Assembly: GCF_947172395.1 (NCBI RefSeq) | Contig: NC_069097.1 | Span: 5,068,142-5,132,141 of the forward strand | Length of the DNA: 64,000 nt | Source of the DNA: Bicyclus anynana | Taxonomy: Eukaryota; Arthropoda; Insecta; Lepidoptera; Nymphalidae | Direction of reading: 5' to 3' | In this document: positions 21,144 to 32,690 of the stretch, one piece after another | Position numbering within the stretch: the stretch's first letter is position 1 | How the letters are laid out: every line of letters begins with the position of its first letter | Made by a program: the position numbers and the translations under genes | Notes under the pieces: model-generated | What the model saw: the letters and a program-made list of their open reading frames with translations, nothing else | What the model was told of the DNA's origin: nothing | Databases searched by the model: none

Positions 21144-22756
21144 AAGATAGTAAAACATAGGCAAGTTTAGACTAAAGGTAACTACTTCTATTACTACTAT
21201 TCTAAACTTACTTTTTAATTATTTAGTTTAGTTTACGTAGCTATGAGTGTTCATGTAAAATTAAATTAGGTATCAAGTGTTTTAGCCTAATAAGCCTCTT
21301 GAAAGAAACAAGATTGTATAATGATTATTGTTTTTCTATGAGAAAAATGTCTGTGATAGATTTTACGAGTACATCTTATATCGCTTTCATAGGGTCATTA
21401 TTGGTCGATTCAATATTTTCAAGACGTCTTATTGAAAATATTTCGACAGTTATTTTTGAAGTAAAAATAAAATGAACTAAGTCAGAGGTCCAATTACTTG
21501 GAGCTCTTGACAACGCGTTTTCGACATTGTATCTATCATTATAAATATTTTTTTTTACCTTAGTGGACACTTGATGTGTAAACATGATCTAGAGTAATTT
21601 TGAAAAAAAAAATTTGGTAAACCATCCAGCCGACGACTAAGTATCTCTTGATAGCTATGGAAAAACACATAATATATGCTTCAGCTCTATTTTCTCGTCG
21701 GAAAACTCCTTAAGCGTAGACGTCTTAGCGTCCAGCCACGAAAGCAATAAAGAGCACAAGCTTCCACGTTCATTAATTAACCCCCAGCACAGCCGTCCCT
21801 CTCGCACTTAGGGAAACTATTTGTAAATGAGCACACCTCTCGCTTGCGCCAGCTTTGCGCAAAAATTAACTACTACATGTTCCGCTTTGGTGCTCACACA
21901 CATCGCGAATGCATATGCACATCTCACACGTACAAAGGCGCTAACTTATTATACTTGTTTTAGGGAAATTGTGGTTAATTTCTATTATAATAAGAATCAT
22001 TGTCCACTGTAATATTTTGTTCTGCGGTTACGTTGTACGCGTCCGCAGGTCACGTGTGGTTTGCTATACTCAGGCAATAAATCTTCTGCTCCTCGTAATT
22101 ACAATGTTCTTGTCTGTTGTGTGTTTTCATTAGATTGAGACGCTTTTCTATTCAAAATATTTCTTTCATGCAAGCGACAAGTTTGTTACATTACCAAAGT
22201 TTGGAAAATGTAGTTACTTTGTATACGACTTTATGATGTGTCGATTTCTATAAGAAACTATAAAGGGAAATGCCCACCGGACCATACGATGTCGGCCCAG
22301 GGAACTAGGTGTACCCCGTAAAAGTATATGGACATGATAGTATGATGTATAAATAAGGATCTGGTTAATTAATTGGCTTAATAAAATATGTTTCTTAAAG
22401 AAAAATGATTTATTTTCACTCTTTTAAGGCAAAATGTTCGCCGGTGTACCACAAAGGCGAAACTAATATTGAAGCTGTATTATTTTTCTTATATTTTTTT
22501 TTCTGTTACCAACAGGCTGTATGATCAACGATCTTAGCTCGTTGTAGACAAATTAAATATGAATTAAAAATGTCGTAAAACGTTGTAGCAAACTTTTTTT
22601 GATAAAGTAATTTTCATTATTAAAATAGAATATCAAGATTTTTTAGACCTAGCCTGGGCCGGGGATGGGAATTCTCCTTTACGACTTAGTTTTAAATAAG
22701 TTTGTAAAATGGTGGTAAACAAGAAAAAAACCTTGGCTGAGTTTGTTATGGGCTCT
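21144..22756. other. Low-copy DNA with a GC-richer island at 21690-22090
   Basis: No gene or repeat family recognised over 1.6 kb. The stretch 21690-22090 is richer in GC and CpG (GTAGACGTCTTAGCGTCC, TCGCTTGCGCCAGCTTTGCG) and may be a conserved non-coding block. The small open frame at 21827 has no known domain. Confidence 0.4.
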
Positions 22757-22789
22757 GGGAGAGGTCATATCCACTGGGCTATCACGGCT
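22757..22789 (-). mobile_element. SINE B head fragment
   Basis: AGAGGTCATATCCACTGGGC followed by TATCACGG is the reversed A-box end of SINE B. Confidence 0.7.
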
Positions 22790-22853
22790 AGTTGTCCATT
22801 ATAAAGAGGGAAGATGATACTTTGTATTTTGACAGATAAATACTGAACTGAAC

Positions 22854-23158
22854 TTGACGATCTCTGTGGCACAGTGGTATGCGTGGTGGATTTACAAGGC
22901 GGAGGTCTATTGATGTTTTCATAATTAGTCCAGGTCTGGCTGGTGGGAGGCTTCGGCCGTGGCTAGTTACCACCCTACCGGCGACGACGTACCACCAAGC
23001 GATTTAGCGTTCTGGTACTATGTTGTGTATATACCGAAAAGTGTGTGGAGTTTTATCCTACTCCTAAAAAATTAGCCCGCTTCAATCTTAGATCGCACTA
23101 TCACTTACCATCGGGAGAGATTGTAGTCAAGGGCTAACTTGTCAAGAATAAAAAAAAA
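22854..23158 (+). mobile_element. SINE A, lacking the B box
   Basis: Head GACGATCTCTGTGGCACAGT, body CCGTGGCTAGTTACCACCCT, tail AGGGCTAACTTGTCAAGAAT and an A-run. The segment that should contain the B box is deleted after GGCGGAGGTC, so the promoter is broken. Confidence 0.9.
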
Positions 23159-23505
23159 GTTTGTCAGGCCATGCTTCTACCATAGGTACGAGCAACTGTA
23201 GAGTCAGGATCGTGGTAGCAGGTTTCTGTCATTTCACGCTCAACCGTCCGTATATTCATCGTATTTTTTTTAATCATGTCCTAAGCTAAACTTCCTCTTC
23301 ATGGCAATCCTTCGTCAGAGACCCATAAGGTCTGATCTTTATTAGTGTTTTTTAAAGGTTAGCTAAGAAGTTAAGTGACTGGCAACCGAAGAAATGATTT
23401 CTTCTAATTATGCCGAAGAAAATATAAAAAATACGCTTTGTACTTGAACGGTTGAAGGTATGTGCCTTAAAACCTGCCCCTCTAGCCATGTAGCACGTCA
23501 ATTCT

Positions 23506-23639
23506 CTTTCTACGGTCGCTAACGCTTCGAAAACTAGAAAAATGTATGGGAATGACAGATCTTGATCACGTGACCTGTCTATAGCAAATGTCATTCCCAT
23601 ACACTTTCTAGTTTTCGAAGCGTTAGCGATCGCAGAAAG
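23506..23639. mobile_element. MITE with about 51 bp inverted ends
   Basis: Arm 23506-23557 and arm 23589-23639 pair over their length with a few mismatches and one indel. The shared core reads CTAGTTTTCGAAGCGTTAGC. The 31 bp spacer holds TGATCACGTGACC. Non-coding. Confidence 0.85.
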
Positions 23640-23679
23640 GTAACAGGCCCCCTAGCCACTTGGCTAGGGGGCCTGTTAC
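23640..23679. repeat. 19 bp perfect inverted repeat, 2 nt loop
   Basis: GTAACAGGCCCCCTAGCCA pairs exactly with TGGCTAGGGGGCCTGTTAC around CT. Confidence 0.95.
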
Positions 23680-23725
23680 CTCGCAAAGCCACCACGATTC
23701 AAACCACGATAGTTGCCTTTTTCTG

Positions 23726-24190
23726 TTACGTAGGGGAAATCTTTTTTCTGAGTTACCTACATAGACTTACTGGAGTCGGGTTATGTGGGACTTACCACTA
23801 AAACTCTCTGGGTAGCCCTCAGCGCTATTTGGTACGCTCCAACCTCACTCAAACTCGCTAATGCCTCCGTTGCACTATGCCTCTAGTGCTTGTATAAGAG
23901 TGAGAAATTACTTCTACTACTACCATGTAAAGCTTTGCCATTTGAAGCTGCTATCTTCTCGGTGTCGCAGATTTTAAACAGCCATAGTTGCTTACCGTAT
24001 TATGCGTACCACCGATTAAGGAAATAATAAGAAATAATCATGTTATAAGCGCTAGCTTTTAGCGTTATCTGTGGTACTAGTAGGAGCACAAGATGACAAA
24101 CCTTCAGCTTATTTTGAAAGGTGTCTTATTTCATTTTTCTCGCGGGCTTTCGTTTTTTATTGGCCGTCTTTTCTTCCTTCTTCCTTTTTT
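23726..24190. other. Low-copy stretch with a type K fragment
   Basis: 24076-24120 (AGGAGCACAAGATGACAAAC) matches one end of the type K foldback. The rest is not recognised. Confidence 0.45.
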
Positions 24191-24595
24191 TGACGGCCTC
24201 CGTGGCGCAGTGGTATGTGCGGTGGATTTACCGGACGGAGGTCCTGGGTTCCCCGGCTGGGCTGATGGTTTCTTAATTGGTCCAGATCTTTTTAAATTCA
24301 CCAATGGAAAGTTACATTATCAGCGAGTGAGCGAGACTATATTTTACTCCCGTATTCCCACAGGAATACGAACAACGCAAGCAAAATCACGGGAGGTATT
24401 CTAGTCTACTATTAATCACTCAGTGCCTCTTACAGTATAGTTTTGATAAGATACAGTACCGCCAAGCGATTTAGCGTTCCAGTACGTTGCCGTGTAGAAA
24501 CTGTCAGAGATTGCCTGCTTCCATCTCGGACTACATCATCACTTTATATCAGATGAAATCGGGTTTGTGAGCTAATTTGCCATTAAAAACAAGAA
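24191..24595 (+). mobile_element. SINE A split by a Helitron-like insertion
   Basis: SINE parts are 24191-24290 (TGACGGCCTCCGTGGCGCAG; B box shortened to GGGTTCCCCGG) and 24455-24595 (GTACCGCCAAGCGATTTAGC onward). Between them, CCCGTATTCCCACAGGAATA and a CTAGT end at about 24400-24404 resemble a decayed Helitron type 1 right end. Confidence 0.75.
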
Positions 24596-24989
24596 TGCAA
24601 AGAATCTTTGAGGCAGTATTTTGCACATGAGAAATTTCCAAATGCATAGTATCACTTCCAAAGCCAAAACAAGATCGGAACAGCACTCCATACGGATAAC
24701 ATACTTACGTCACAATCAATCACGCGAGCGCCGTCATTACGGTCACATCTAAGCTCATTCATGCCCTCCACGAGAATCGTCTCCCGAACTTATCGCGCGA
24801 CGTCGTTTCCGCGACGACGGCGATAAATTTACTTTCATCCTTTTCCATGCGCCGCGCATTCTAATTTCAAAACACTAACGTTTAAAAATTGAACATTTAT
24901 TAATTGTATGCGTCAATAATTTGATTTTAGAACGCATTTGTTGATTTCTGAACGCACTTGTCGTTTTAAAAAATAATCGAGTTTAAATT
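24596..24989. other. Low-copy stretch, partly GC-rich
   Basis: 24720-24850 is CpG-rich (CACGAGAATCGTCTCCCG, CGCGCGACGTCGTTTCCGCG). No gene seen. It may be the upstream part of the promoter-like island that follows. Confidence 0.4.
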
Positions 24990-25650
24990 TAGAATTCAAT
25001 GTCAAAGCCGTTTAGTGCGCCATCCCTGTCGCTCAGGCTGGGCGTCGGCGCGCGCCTGGGCGGGCGGTATGCAAATCTACCCGCGGTGGAGGGCTGAGTG
25101 TGTGTGGGTGCCTTGTACCATTGGCCGCACTAGAACGGCCAACTTCGCCACCAGTTACGGTTGTTTTTCGTTCCACTTCTAATTAACTTCCGTATATTCT
25201 TGAAGTAACTTTTCTCATCTCGCTCTCCGCACTTTTTTTGTTCTGCCCGTTGTCATTATAAATGTGAAATACTTTCGCGTGTGTTGCAAAAATGCGCTTC
25301 GGGAATTCGCGTGCGGCGTGTGTTTATTTTGGAACGCAAGCGTGACGAGGTTTCGTTTTAATATATGTAAATACGCCTATTTCAGCGCTATCAACGTATT
25401 AAGCGCAGCTGACGTCAGTTCTTAGTGTCACAATGTTTACAAGTGATTTCTGAACGAAAGCCGCGAGTTAACGAACGCCATAATCGTGGCTCGTGTTGCT
25501 AACTTTGCTAAAATGTTACTTTTATTGCTTAAAGAGTGAGATTTTACGAGCCTTAAAAATAAATTACCTACTCGCCTCGGACGGGTTGGATCGCAATTTC
25601 CAAGACTTCGCGGGTGAATATTTTATTTCCGATTAGTTCGCAAAGGTAAA
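24990..25650 (+). promoter_or_regulatory. CpG-rich promoter-like island with CRE, octamer and candidate exon
   Basis: The most GC-rich part of the window begins here (GGCGTCGGCGCGCGCCTGGG). It holds a canonical octamer ATGCAAAT at 25069-25076 and a palindromic CRE, TGACGTCA, at 25410-25417. The CRE overlaps an arthropod-type initiator, TCAGTT, at 25415-25420. A possible donor, CAAAG followed by GTAAAT, lies at 25646. ATGs after the initiator open only 6 to 9 codons, so an untranslated first exon of about 230 nt on the plus strand is the simplest reading. Which gene it would serve is unknown. Confidence 0.4.
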
Positions 25651-26620
25651 TAAATCGTTTATATTGCCTCATTGTGTGAGCTCATCATAGCATTGCTATT
25701 ACTTAGATAGTTATTTCTGCATAATTTAATATATATTAAACTAAATATTAATATTAAAATGAAAAAATAAATGACAAGTTATATTAGAATATTAAATTCA
25801 CCTAAGTTCATCGTAAAAATATTCACCGCGTATTTTATTGCTTCCCCACTAATTTGACGGGTGGAAAAAAAATCTCAGCCGGATTGCACGCGACGTGCGA
25901 AAATGCAAATCCATATTCCAAAGGAATGGCAACAAAATTAATAGCCTCGTTTATGGCAACATCAAATACCTTTAATTGCTGCTTTGACAGACACCGAGGG
26001 TCCATTTGGACGAGGTACTCCGAATTTCGGGTGTGGTCAAAACTTGACAGCGATATATTTTTATAGTTTTCACGAGGTGTTGTTTTTATTGTTTGTTCCA
26101 TTTGGACCGTTTGGTCCAATTTATATTTCGGCTGCAAATTAGAAAGTTTATGCGATGACCGGTGAGATATCGTAAATTTGGTTCGCGGCCCGGAGATGCA
26201 ATTTCGGAGGGTTTTAATTAGTCCTCAGGTGATTTATAAGTCATCAAACGTGAGACGTAAATCTTGATGTTGTGAATTGTTATATTAAACAAAGTTGGCT
26301 GGTAAAACTGACCATTTCCTTTCTGAGTTCCTTCGCTGTAGAATTTTTAAATCTAAATTAAATCAAAAACAATTTTAATTACGTAATTCATACCGAAGTT
26401 TGACATTTTTAAATAATTAACAACTGAATTACAATATTTAGAAAAATATGTAAGCCATTTATTGCTTATAATCCTTGTGCAAATATTGCAAACATTGGTT
26501 TTGGTTATTTTTATCTTCCCATTCTTATCTTTGTATTTTGTTTTTTCAAAATACTAAGCATTAGCTTAGGTTACGTACCAGTTACAACAATTAGTTAGAT
26601 TTTTTTATTGTTTAATGAAC
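25651..26620. other. Low-copy DNA after the island
   Basis: No gene or repeat family recognised. Open frames on both strands at 25835-26137 overlap each other and match nothing known. 26150-26260 is moderately GC-rich. Confidence 0.4.
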
Positions 26621-26808
26621 TACAGGCTAATTCACTATCTTTGACGTATGCTAGTTGACATATACAAAATTAAGATTCTATGTAATAAATGTCATCCGTT
26701 GCTTACTGGTAGATATCATACAGTACGTAGATGACATTTTGTCAATTGATTTGATTTTTATTTTGATAGGTTGTTATTAAATACCAAATGAGTGAATAGG
26801 CTAGCTGG
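26621..26808. mobile_element. MITE, type P (copy 2)
   Basis: Reverse-orientation match to 7291-7484 across its length, with ends TACAGGCTAATTCACTATC and GTGAATAGGCTAGCTGG. The open frame beginning inside it at 26792 is not credible as a gene. Confidence 0.85.
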
Positions 26809-27291
26809 ACATTTAAATGCAGAAGTAGCCAACATTTTTAGAAAATTATTTTTTAGTAAAATCATTCAAATTTTGCATCTTTTTATTCGATTATTTATAA
26901 ATGTAATCGTGATCATCCACCACGACGGTTCATATTCGAAAACCGATAAATCGAACACAGGCACAAATAAAATAATAAAAGGCAAAAGGCAGCAGGCGAC
27001 AAAAATCTCCGACGCGGAATGCATTTTTGCATACACAATGCCCTTTTGTTTAGTGAAAGTATTTCACATTTAGCTTATTTATTTTTAAATGATTTATTAT
27101 CTAAGATGTCGTGCCTTCATTCGTTTATTGCAATGTCATGCGGTTAAACTTTTTTTTTTATTAATTTATTCATTACCTAATTTTTAACTCTGTAATAAAT
27201 TAAGCCATACTTTGAAGCTTAATGATACCAAAATTGTTTCTCTGAATATGTTAAATAATTTAATTATTTTAGTTACCAAATAAAAACATTT
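26809..27291. other. AT-rich stretch, no gene seen
   Basis: No repeat family recognised. The frame running to 27073 has no known domain. Confidence 0.4.
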
Positions 27292-27611
27292 TGACGGCTT
27301 CCGTAACTCAGTGGTGGATTAACAAGACGGAGATCCTGGGTTCGATCCCCGGCTGGGCCGATTGAGGTTTTCTTAGTTGGTCCAGGTCTCACTGGAGGCT
27401 TCAGCCGTGGCTAGTTATCGCTATACCGGCAAAGACGTACCGCCAAGCAATTAAGCGTTCCGGTACGATATCGTGTAGAAACCGAAAGGGGTGTGGATTT
27501 TCATGCTACACCTAACAACTTAGCCCGCTTCCATATTAGATTGCATCAAAATCTATACCATCAGGTGAAATTGTAGTCAAGGGCTAACTTGTAAAGAATA
27601 ACAAAAAAAAA
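27292..27611 (+). mobile_element. SINE A, near-complete
   Basis: TTGACGGCTTCCGTAACTCA head with a shortened A box, intact B box GGTTCGATCCCCGG, full body and tail ending GGGCTAACTTGTAAAGAATA and an A-rich run. Confidence 0.9.
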
Positions 27612-28040
27612 TTTTCAAAGAAAATGTGTTGTTTATAAATCCGTGTAGGAATATATTTAGTGAATCTTAATTTAATAATAACAAAAATATTTTTCGAAGA
27701 AAATATTTTTCGAACAAAAATATTTAAGTAGGTATTTACCAACTGTTTATTTTATTTTGTAACATTAATTATTATTTTCATTTGAAGGCATGACAGCTTA
27801 AATTGGTTAGTTAAAATATTATTAATGATTATAATTATTTTTAATTAAAAAAAAATAACAATTAATCGAGGGCGATTTGTTAATGTCACAACAGGTGTTA
27901 ATGTTAATACGATAAATAAATCAAAAGTGTTATGAACTCACGTGTTATATCGACTGTTAAGTGAACTCAAACGTATGGCTCACGTAGGATGTCCAACCGC
28001 TGCTTTATATCAGGTAAGTGACATTAAGCTATACACGATC
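27612..28040 (+). other. AT-rich stretch with a donor-like site at 28014
   Basis: ATG at 27975 opens 13 codons (MAHVGCPTAALYQ) ending exactly at CAG, followed by GTAAGT at 28014-28019. This could be a short coding first exon, but such matches also arise by chance and no promoter is evident. Confidence 0.2.
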
Positions 28041-28451
28041 AAAGGAGATGGTCCAAAATTGTAGCCCAGGGATCAGTCATTGTACCGTGGCGGAAATAAA
28101 AAAAAATATTTTTTTTAAATATTTTTGATTATACAAATCTACGAATTTACTTTAATTCTTTCCAAATAATATTCATTATATCCCAAGAAATGCAACACTA
28201 ATAAGGGTACTATTGGCAGATTGATGACGTTTCAATGCAGTAGTCGATTTGACGTTTGCTCTCAATTGTCATGTCATGGTTGTTCTATGGGCGCCACCTT
28301 GATATAACTCAAAAACTTCGGTTTTAATTTTATTTATTTATTTTTATTTAGTTACATTTATTCATTTATTTACATTTTAATAAAATCCTTGTATTTTTTA
28401 AATTTTAATGAGACGGGGTAAAGAGTGGACCTGAAATGGACCATCTCCTTT
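28041..28451. mobile_element. Possible MITE with 15 bp inverted ends
   Basis: AAAGGAGATGGTCCA (28041-28055) and TGGACCATCTCCTTT (28437-28451) are exact inverse complements 410 bp apart. The interior has AT runs and GGGCGCCACCTTGATATAAC, and no frame. No target duplication was verified. Confidence 0.5.
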
Positions 28452-28609
28452 ACCGTCAAGTCTAAAAGTGAAAAAATATCCAAATATGGTTTATGGCATG
28501 GTTTTCTTTTTCACCTCCCTAAGCTCGTTGTAGACTTAGACTTGACAACATATTTGACTGTATGTCGCTGGCGTTAAGCTAATTACATCATCATCAGCAT
28601 ATTCGCATA

Positions 28610-28776
28610 TGGTATGCGCGGTGGATTTACAAGACGGAGGTCCTGGGTTCGATCCCCGGCTGGACCGATTGAGGTTTTCATAATTGGTCTTGGTCTGGCT
28701 AGTGGGAGGCTTCGGCCGTAGCTAGTTACCACCCTACCGACAAAGACGTACCGCCAAGCGATTTGGCGTTCCGGTA
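28610..28776 (+). mobile_element. SINE A, 3'-truncated
   Basis: Begins inside the A box (ATGGTATGCGCGGTGGATTT), has B box GGTTCGATCCCC, and stops after GCGATTTGGCGTTCCGGTA. Confidence 0.9.
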
Positions 28777-29093
28777 AAATAAAAATTCGTGCACCCAGCG
28801 TTACTGCAATCTTCAATTAGCAAAAAATTAAAAAGTTACCTGAATTCACTTACGAGTATTGGATCGTCGGCACGCGATGTCTAATGTCTTATTAGACGGT
28901 TAAGTTACAAGAAACTCTAACATATTGGGTTAAGTGGCGAGTGATAAGTTTTGATTCGTTTTTAATTAGAGTTGTGGACGACTAACTAACCAGTAGTAAT
29001 GACTGAGTAGGTAATGATCGGGACACACAGTTCAAAGAGCCAATCGAGATTGTGATCAAGGTGCTGAAAATACTATATTTTGTTGCGATATGG
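28777..29093. other. Low-copy stretch, nothing recognised
   Basis: No feature recognised. Confidence 0.4.
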
Positions 29094-29298
29094 GCAGCAC
29101 CTTGGGACCCTAACGTCCATCGGCTCTTCGAACTATGTGGCCCGCCCATTGCCACTTCAGCTTCGCGACTCGCTGAGCTATGTCAGTGACTTTGGTTCGT
29201 CTGCGGATCTCCTCATTCCTGATTTGATCACGCAGAGAAACTCTAAGCATAGCTCGCTCCATCCGCTGAGTGACTTTGAGCCTTCTAATAAGGACTAA
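29094..29298 (-). pseudogene. RTE-like LINE fragment
   Basis: Matches the middle of 51597-52048 in the same antisense orientation: CAGCACCTTGGGACC, CGTCCATCGGCTCTTCGAAC, GCCACTTCAGCTTCGC and GACTTTGAGCCTTCT. Both ends are truncated. The plus-strand frame is only the antisense shadow. Confidence 0.75.
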
Positions 29299-29982
29299 GG
29301 AAGAAGGAAGAATAATAACTACGGTACCCTAAAAAGGCCTACACACTTTCGCCTAACCTAACGCATCAGGTATACAAAAAAAAAGTAAAAGAGCAAGCAA
29401 ACAAAATAATTAAAGGCGACATTCATAAGAGCCGCCGATAATAATCGCCGCGCCATCTTGCTAGCGGCGATGGCCAAATGTTTCCGCTTTAATTTCTCAG
29501 TAATTTGGAGTTTCCGCTCTCAACCAACTCGCAGCCGACCGTATTCCGACCGTAATTATATTATTTCGGCAATAAATTATCGAATTTTGAATACATTTCA
29601 AAGATGATAATTTCGGTTAGACACAATAGCTTTCGACAGACAAACACTGTTAATAACTTGGGTTATTATATTAATTAGATATCCGAACGTTTGATAATAA
29701 CTGGTTTCCCTAAATGATTTGCTGCTAACCCGAATACAAAACTATCTAAATGCTCAACTTAGTAAGTAGATCAAGTTGATCTAATACTAAATAATTAAAT
29801 TCTAAGTTAACTAGACTTGTTAATACTATCTATAACTAATACACATCAGTGACGTTCATAAAGTTTTTAACTAGGGTATGCACTAAAAGTAAAAATTAGA
29901 ATAGGTATATCTTGTATTATATTTCCTGTGGTCCAACATAGGTTTGTACTGTATTGATCCTTAGGATAGGCAGTGTACATTT
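29299..29982. other. Low-copy DNA with a CpG-rich patch at 29400-29560
   Basis: The patch contains GCCGCCGATAATAATCGCCG and CGCCATCTTGCTAGCGGCGA. No frame or repeat family recognised; possibly regulatory. Confidence 0.4.
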
Positions 29983-30119
29983 GGATCTATGAAGTGCACG
30001 CCACTGATACGTATTGAGAATAACAATAACCCCCGTGAATACAGCACATGCCCTAAAAGCGATTTTAGATACAAAAAATAAACTCAAAAGAATTCTTCCT
30101 CGCAAAAATATTCCATAAA
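29983..30119. repeat. Short old repeat and flank
   Basis: GGATCTATGAAGTGCACGCC with CACTG (29983-30006) matches 16745-16768 exactly. Nothing else is recognised to 30119. Confidence 0.5.
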
Positions 30120-30375
30120 CTTATCCATCCTTTACCCGTAACATTCCGCCCTTCAAAAACAAAAGTGAATAGGCCTGTGCCGTCAACAAAAAATCGATAA
30201 CATGCGATAGTTTGATTCGATTAATTCCGTTGGAAATTAACGCGACGGGTAAGCAACGGGTATCGACATGGACGCCGTTGCCATAGCAACGCGCCCCATA
30301 CTTACAACTCACTAATTACGCCACACTGATTGCTTTTCACTTTTTTTTCTGCCCCACGAGAATCTGACGCCACCC
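30120..30375. promoter_or_regulatory. GC-richer island with a perfect RFX X-box
   Basis: GTTGCCATAGCAAC at 30277-30290 is a full two-half-site X-box, the binding site of RFX factors, which drive cilia genes. It sits in a low-copy island with CGCGACGGGTAAGCAACGGG upstream. No adjacent coding frame was found, so it may be a distal element, a promoter of an unseen transcript, or chance. Confidence 0.35.
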
Positions 30376-30647
30376 CCGTAGGGTTTGGGAGTATCGATTA
30401 AAAATTATGTTGGCTGCTTTGTTGCACACATTGACAGTTTCGAAGTTTTAATTACTTATTGGAACTAATATTGACTAAGATTCTCTGAAATGTTTTATGA
30501 ATTAAGTGTTTGAATTTTTAAAACTAATATAATTAAATAATATATAAACTGTTATAGTTAACCTATCCAAAATAATGTATTAATGAGAAGTATTATTATA
30601 TTAATTTTGAATCTTCAATTTTTTTTTTAATTATTTTGATATTGTTT
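30376..30647. other. AT-rich stretch, nothing recognised
   Basis: No feature recognised. Confidence 0.4.
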
Positions 30648-30984
30648 TCGACGGTCTCCGTGGCGCAGTGATATGCGCGGTGGATTTACAAGACGGAGGT
30701 CCTGGGTTCGATCCCCAGCTGGACCGATTGAGGTTTTCTTAATTGGTCCAGGTCTGGTTGGTGGGAGGCTTCGACCGTGGCTAGTTACCACCCTACCGAC
30801 AAAGACGTACCGCCAAGCGATTTAGCGTTCCGGTACGATGTCGTGTAGAAACCGAAAGAAGTGTGGATGTCATCCTAGCTACTTCTAACAAGTTAGCCCG
30901 CTTCTATCTTAAATTGCATCATCACTTACCATCAGGTGAGATTGTAGTCAAGGGCTAACTTGTAGAGAATAAAAAAAAAAAAAA
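30648..30984 (+). mobile_element. SINE A, complete
   Basis: TCGACGGTCTCCGTGGCGCA head, A box with one change (CAGTGATATGCGC), intact B box GGTTCGATCCCC, full body, LINE-like tail CACTTACCATCAGGTGAGAT and a 14-base A-run. Confidence 0.95.
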
Positions 30985-32122
30985 TTGGCAAAGTACCTAA
31001 CATATTGTAACATTGTAAACCTTGTTAGTGTATAATAGTGTAATGATGTTGAAGAGAAAAGAATAATACCTTCTTTCTTACTTTCAAAAAAAAGTTTGTA
31101 AATATCTATAACAATAAATTTATTGTAAAGAGCTTTATGCCCTAATTGCTTACTATGTTTTTTTTTTAATTTTCTACAAATAATTGATGATTAAAGTAGG
31201 TATTAACTCCATACTACTAAAATAAATAAATCATCAGTGTAAGGGATGTGACCTATAAAGCATTTCATTACAAAAGTTATCGATAAAATTCTTACAACCC
31301 AATGACGATGCACTCCATTATTGATGACGTCACGATCGATGGAAGGAAACGAGTCATTACACTGTTTTTATTCGTCACACTGATTAATCAAGTGATTAAT
31401 TATACAGTTTATATTGGATCACTTTTTTTTTGCCAACCGCCCGTTGCTTTACTAAACAATACTATACGAAACAGTATCTATTAAAAGGTTTATTTTATGC
31501 ATAAAAACGCTGATCATTGTAGATAATGCCTTTTATAAGATAATTAAAATCGTTAGTAATGTTTGTTGATTGTCACGCAATCACTATCCCACCTATATAA
31601 AAGTGTAAATTAGGAATCTCACGAAGAGGTAAAATTTAAAAAAAAAAATTAAAATATAAGAATATTTTTAATAGGTTTATCTTTTTTAATTTTGTGTTTA
31701 ACTGTATTATTCTTTTTCGTTAAAAATATACTAAAGAAGCGGGTAACTATGGACAAAGTTTTACACTAACATTTGAATATACATATACAAATATAGAATA
31801 AAATAATTTAACGGGTGTTAAGAGTTCTTTTCCTACTTATTCCGTTGCCAAAAGACTTTAAAATTTAATTAAAGTCATCAAAAGATACTTAAAAACATAA
31901 TTAGTAATTTATTAAAACCTAATAAAATATGCTAATTTAATTAACTTTAAAATGGTGTTGTGACTGGTATGCTAAGTTTATCGATAAATCAAACTAAATA
32001 CACTAAAATGGTCAAATTGAGATTTGTTTGAAAAAATCATTTCGTTTTTTACCGACTTTAAAAAAGGAGGAGGTTCTCAATACGAGCCTATGTGTTTTTT
32101 TAATAAAATTATTATTCATCTA
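30985..32122. other. AT-rich low-copy DNA
   Basis: About 1.1 kb with no gene or repeat family recognised. Short open frames have no known domain. Confidence 0.45.
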
Positions 32123-32356
32123 TCTATACTATATACAAAGCTGAAGAGTTTGTTAGTTTGTTTGATTGAACACGCTAATACAAAGCTGAAGAGTTTGTTA
32201 GTTTGTTTGTTTGTTTGATTGAACGCGCTAATGTCAGGAACGAACACGTCAGTGTTAGATAACCCATTTATCGAGGAAGGTTATAGGCTACTTAATATCC
32301 CCGTTTTCTTATGGGAACGGGAACCACGCGGGTGAAACCGCTCGGCGACAGCTAGT
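32123..32356 (+). mobile_element. Helitron-like element, type 1, with duplicated left end
   Basis: ACAAAGCTGAAGAGTTTGTT appears at about 32136 and 32180, so the left 45 bp are doubled. Right part GGGAACGGGAACCACGCGGG and the GCTAGT terminus are intact. Confidence 0.9.
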
Positions 32357-32690
32357 AATATATAAAGACTCATTTTTCATGCGTCAATGCAAACAAAAGA
32401 AGCAAGTAATGTAATTCAGAATGTTGTGTTGTGGTACCAAACTTATGAATAAAGATTTTTTCTTCATTTGGTCTTATTAAATATGGATAAAATTCAAAAA
32501 AAAAATAGATAGGGATATTATATTATCTAACGGTATAGCGAGCGGACTTGTCAAATTCAGATTTTTCACAAATCCCGGAATAAAATTGGACCAGCCATTC
32601 CAAAGATTAGCCCAGTGAAACGGACAGACAGACGATAATTTTAAAAAAGCTTGTTAGTGTTTTCGTATCGTGTAAATAAATTTAAGCACT
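32357..32690 (-). mobile_element. AT-rich flank and degenerate Helitron type 2-like piece
   Basis: From about 32530, GAGCGGACTTGTCAAATTC, TTTTTCACAAATCCCGG and CGGACAGACAGACG suggest a decayed type 2 element. Assignment is tentative. Confidence 0.35.

Larger units (their letters stand above)
23160..23725. mobile_element. Foldback element type K with nested insertion
   Basis: 23160-23262 and 23441-23725 are the two arms, reversed relative to each other and related to 13716-14175. The right arm is split at about 23477-23678 by foreign sequence made of a MITE (23506-23639) and a short perfect palindrome (23640-23679). Nesting order: type K first, then the insertion. Confidence 0.75.

Noticed and set aside
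25835..26137. Overlapping open frames on both strands
   Set aside because: Neither has a known domain or a codon pattern that favours it.
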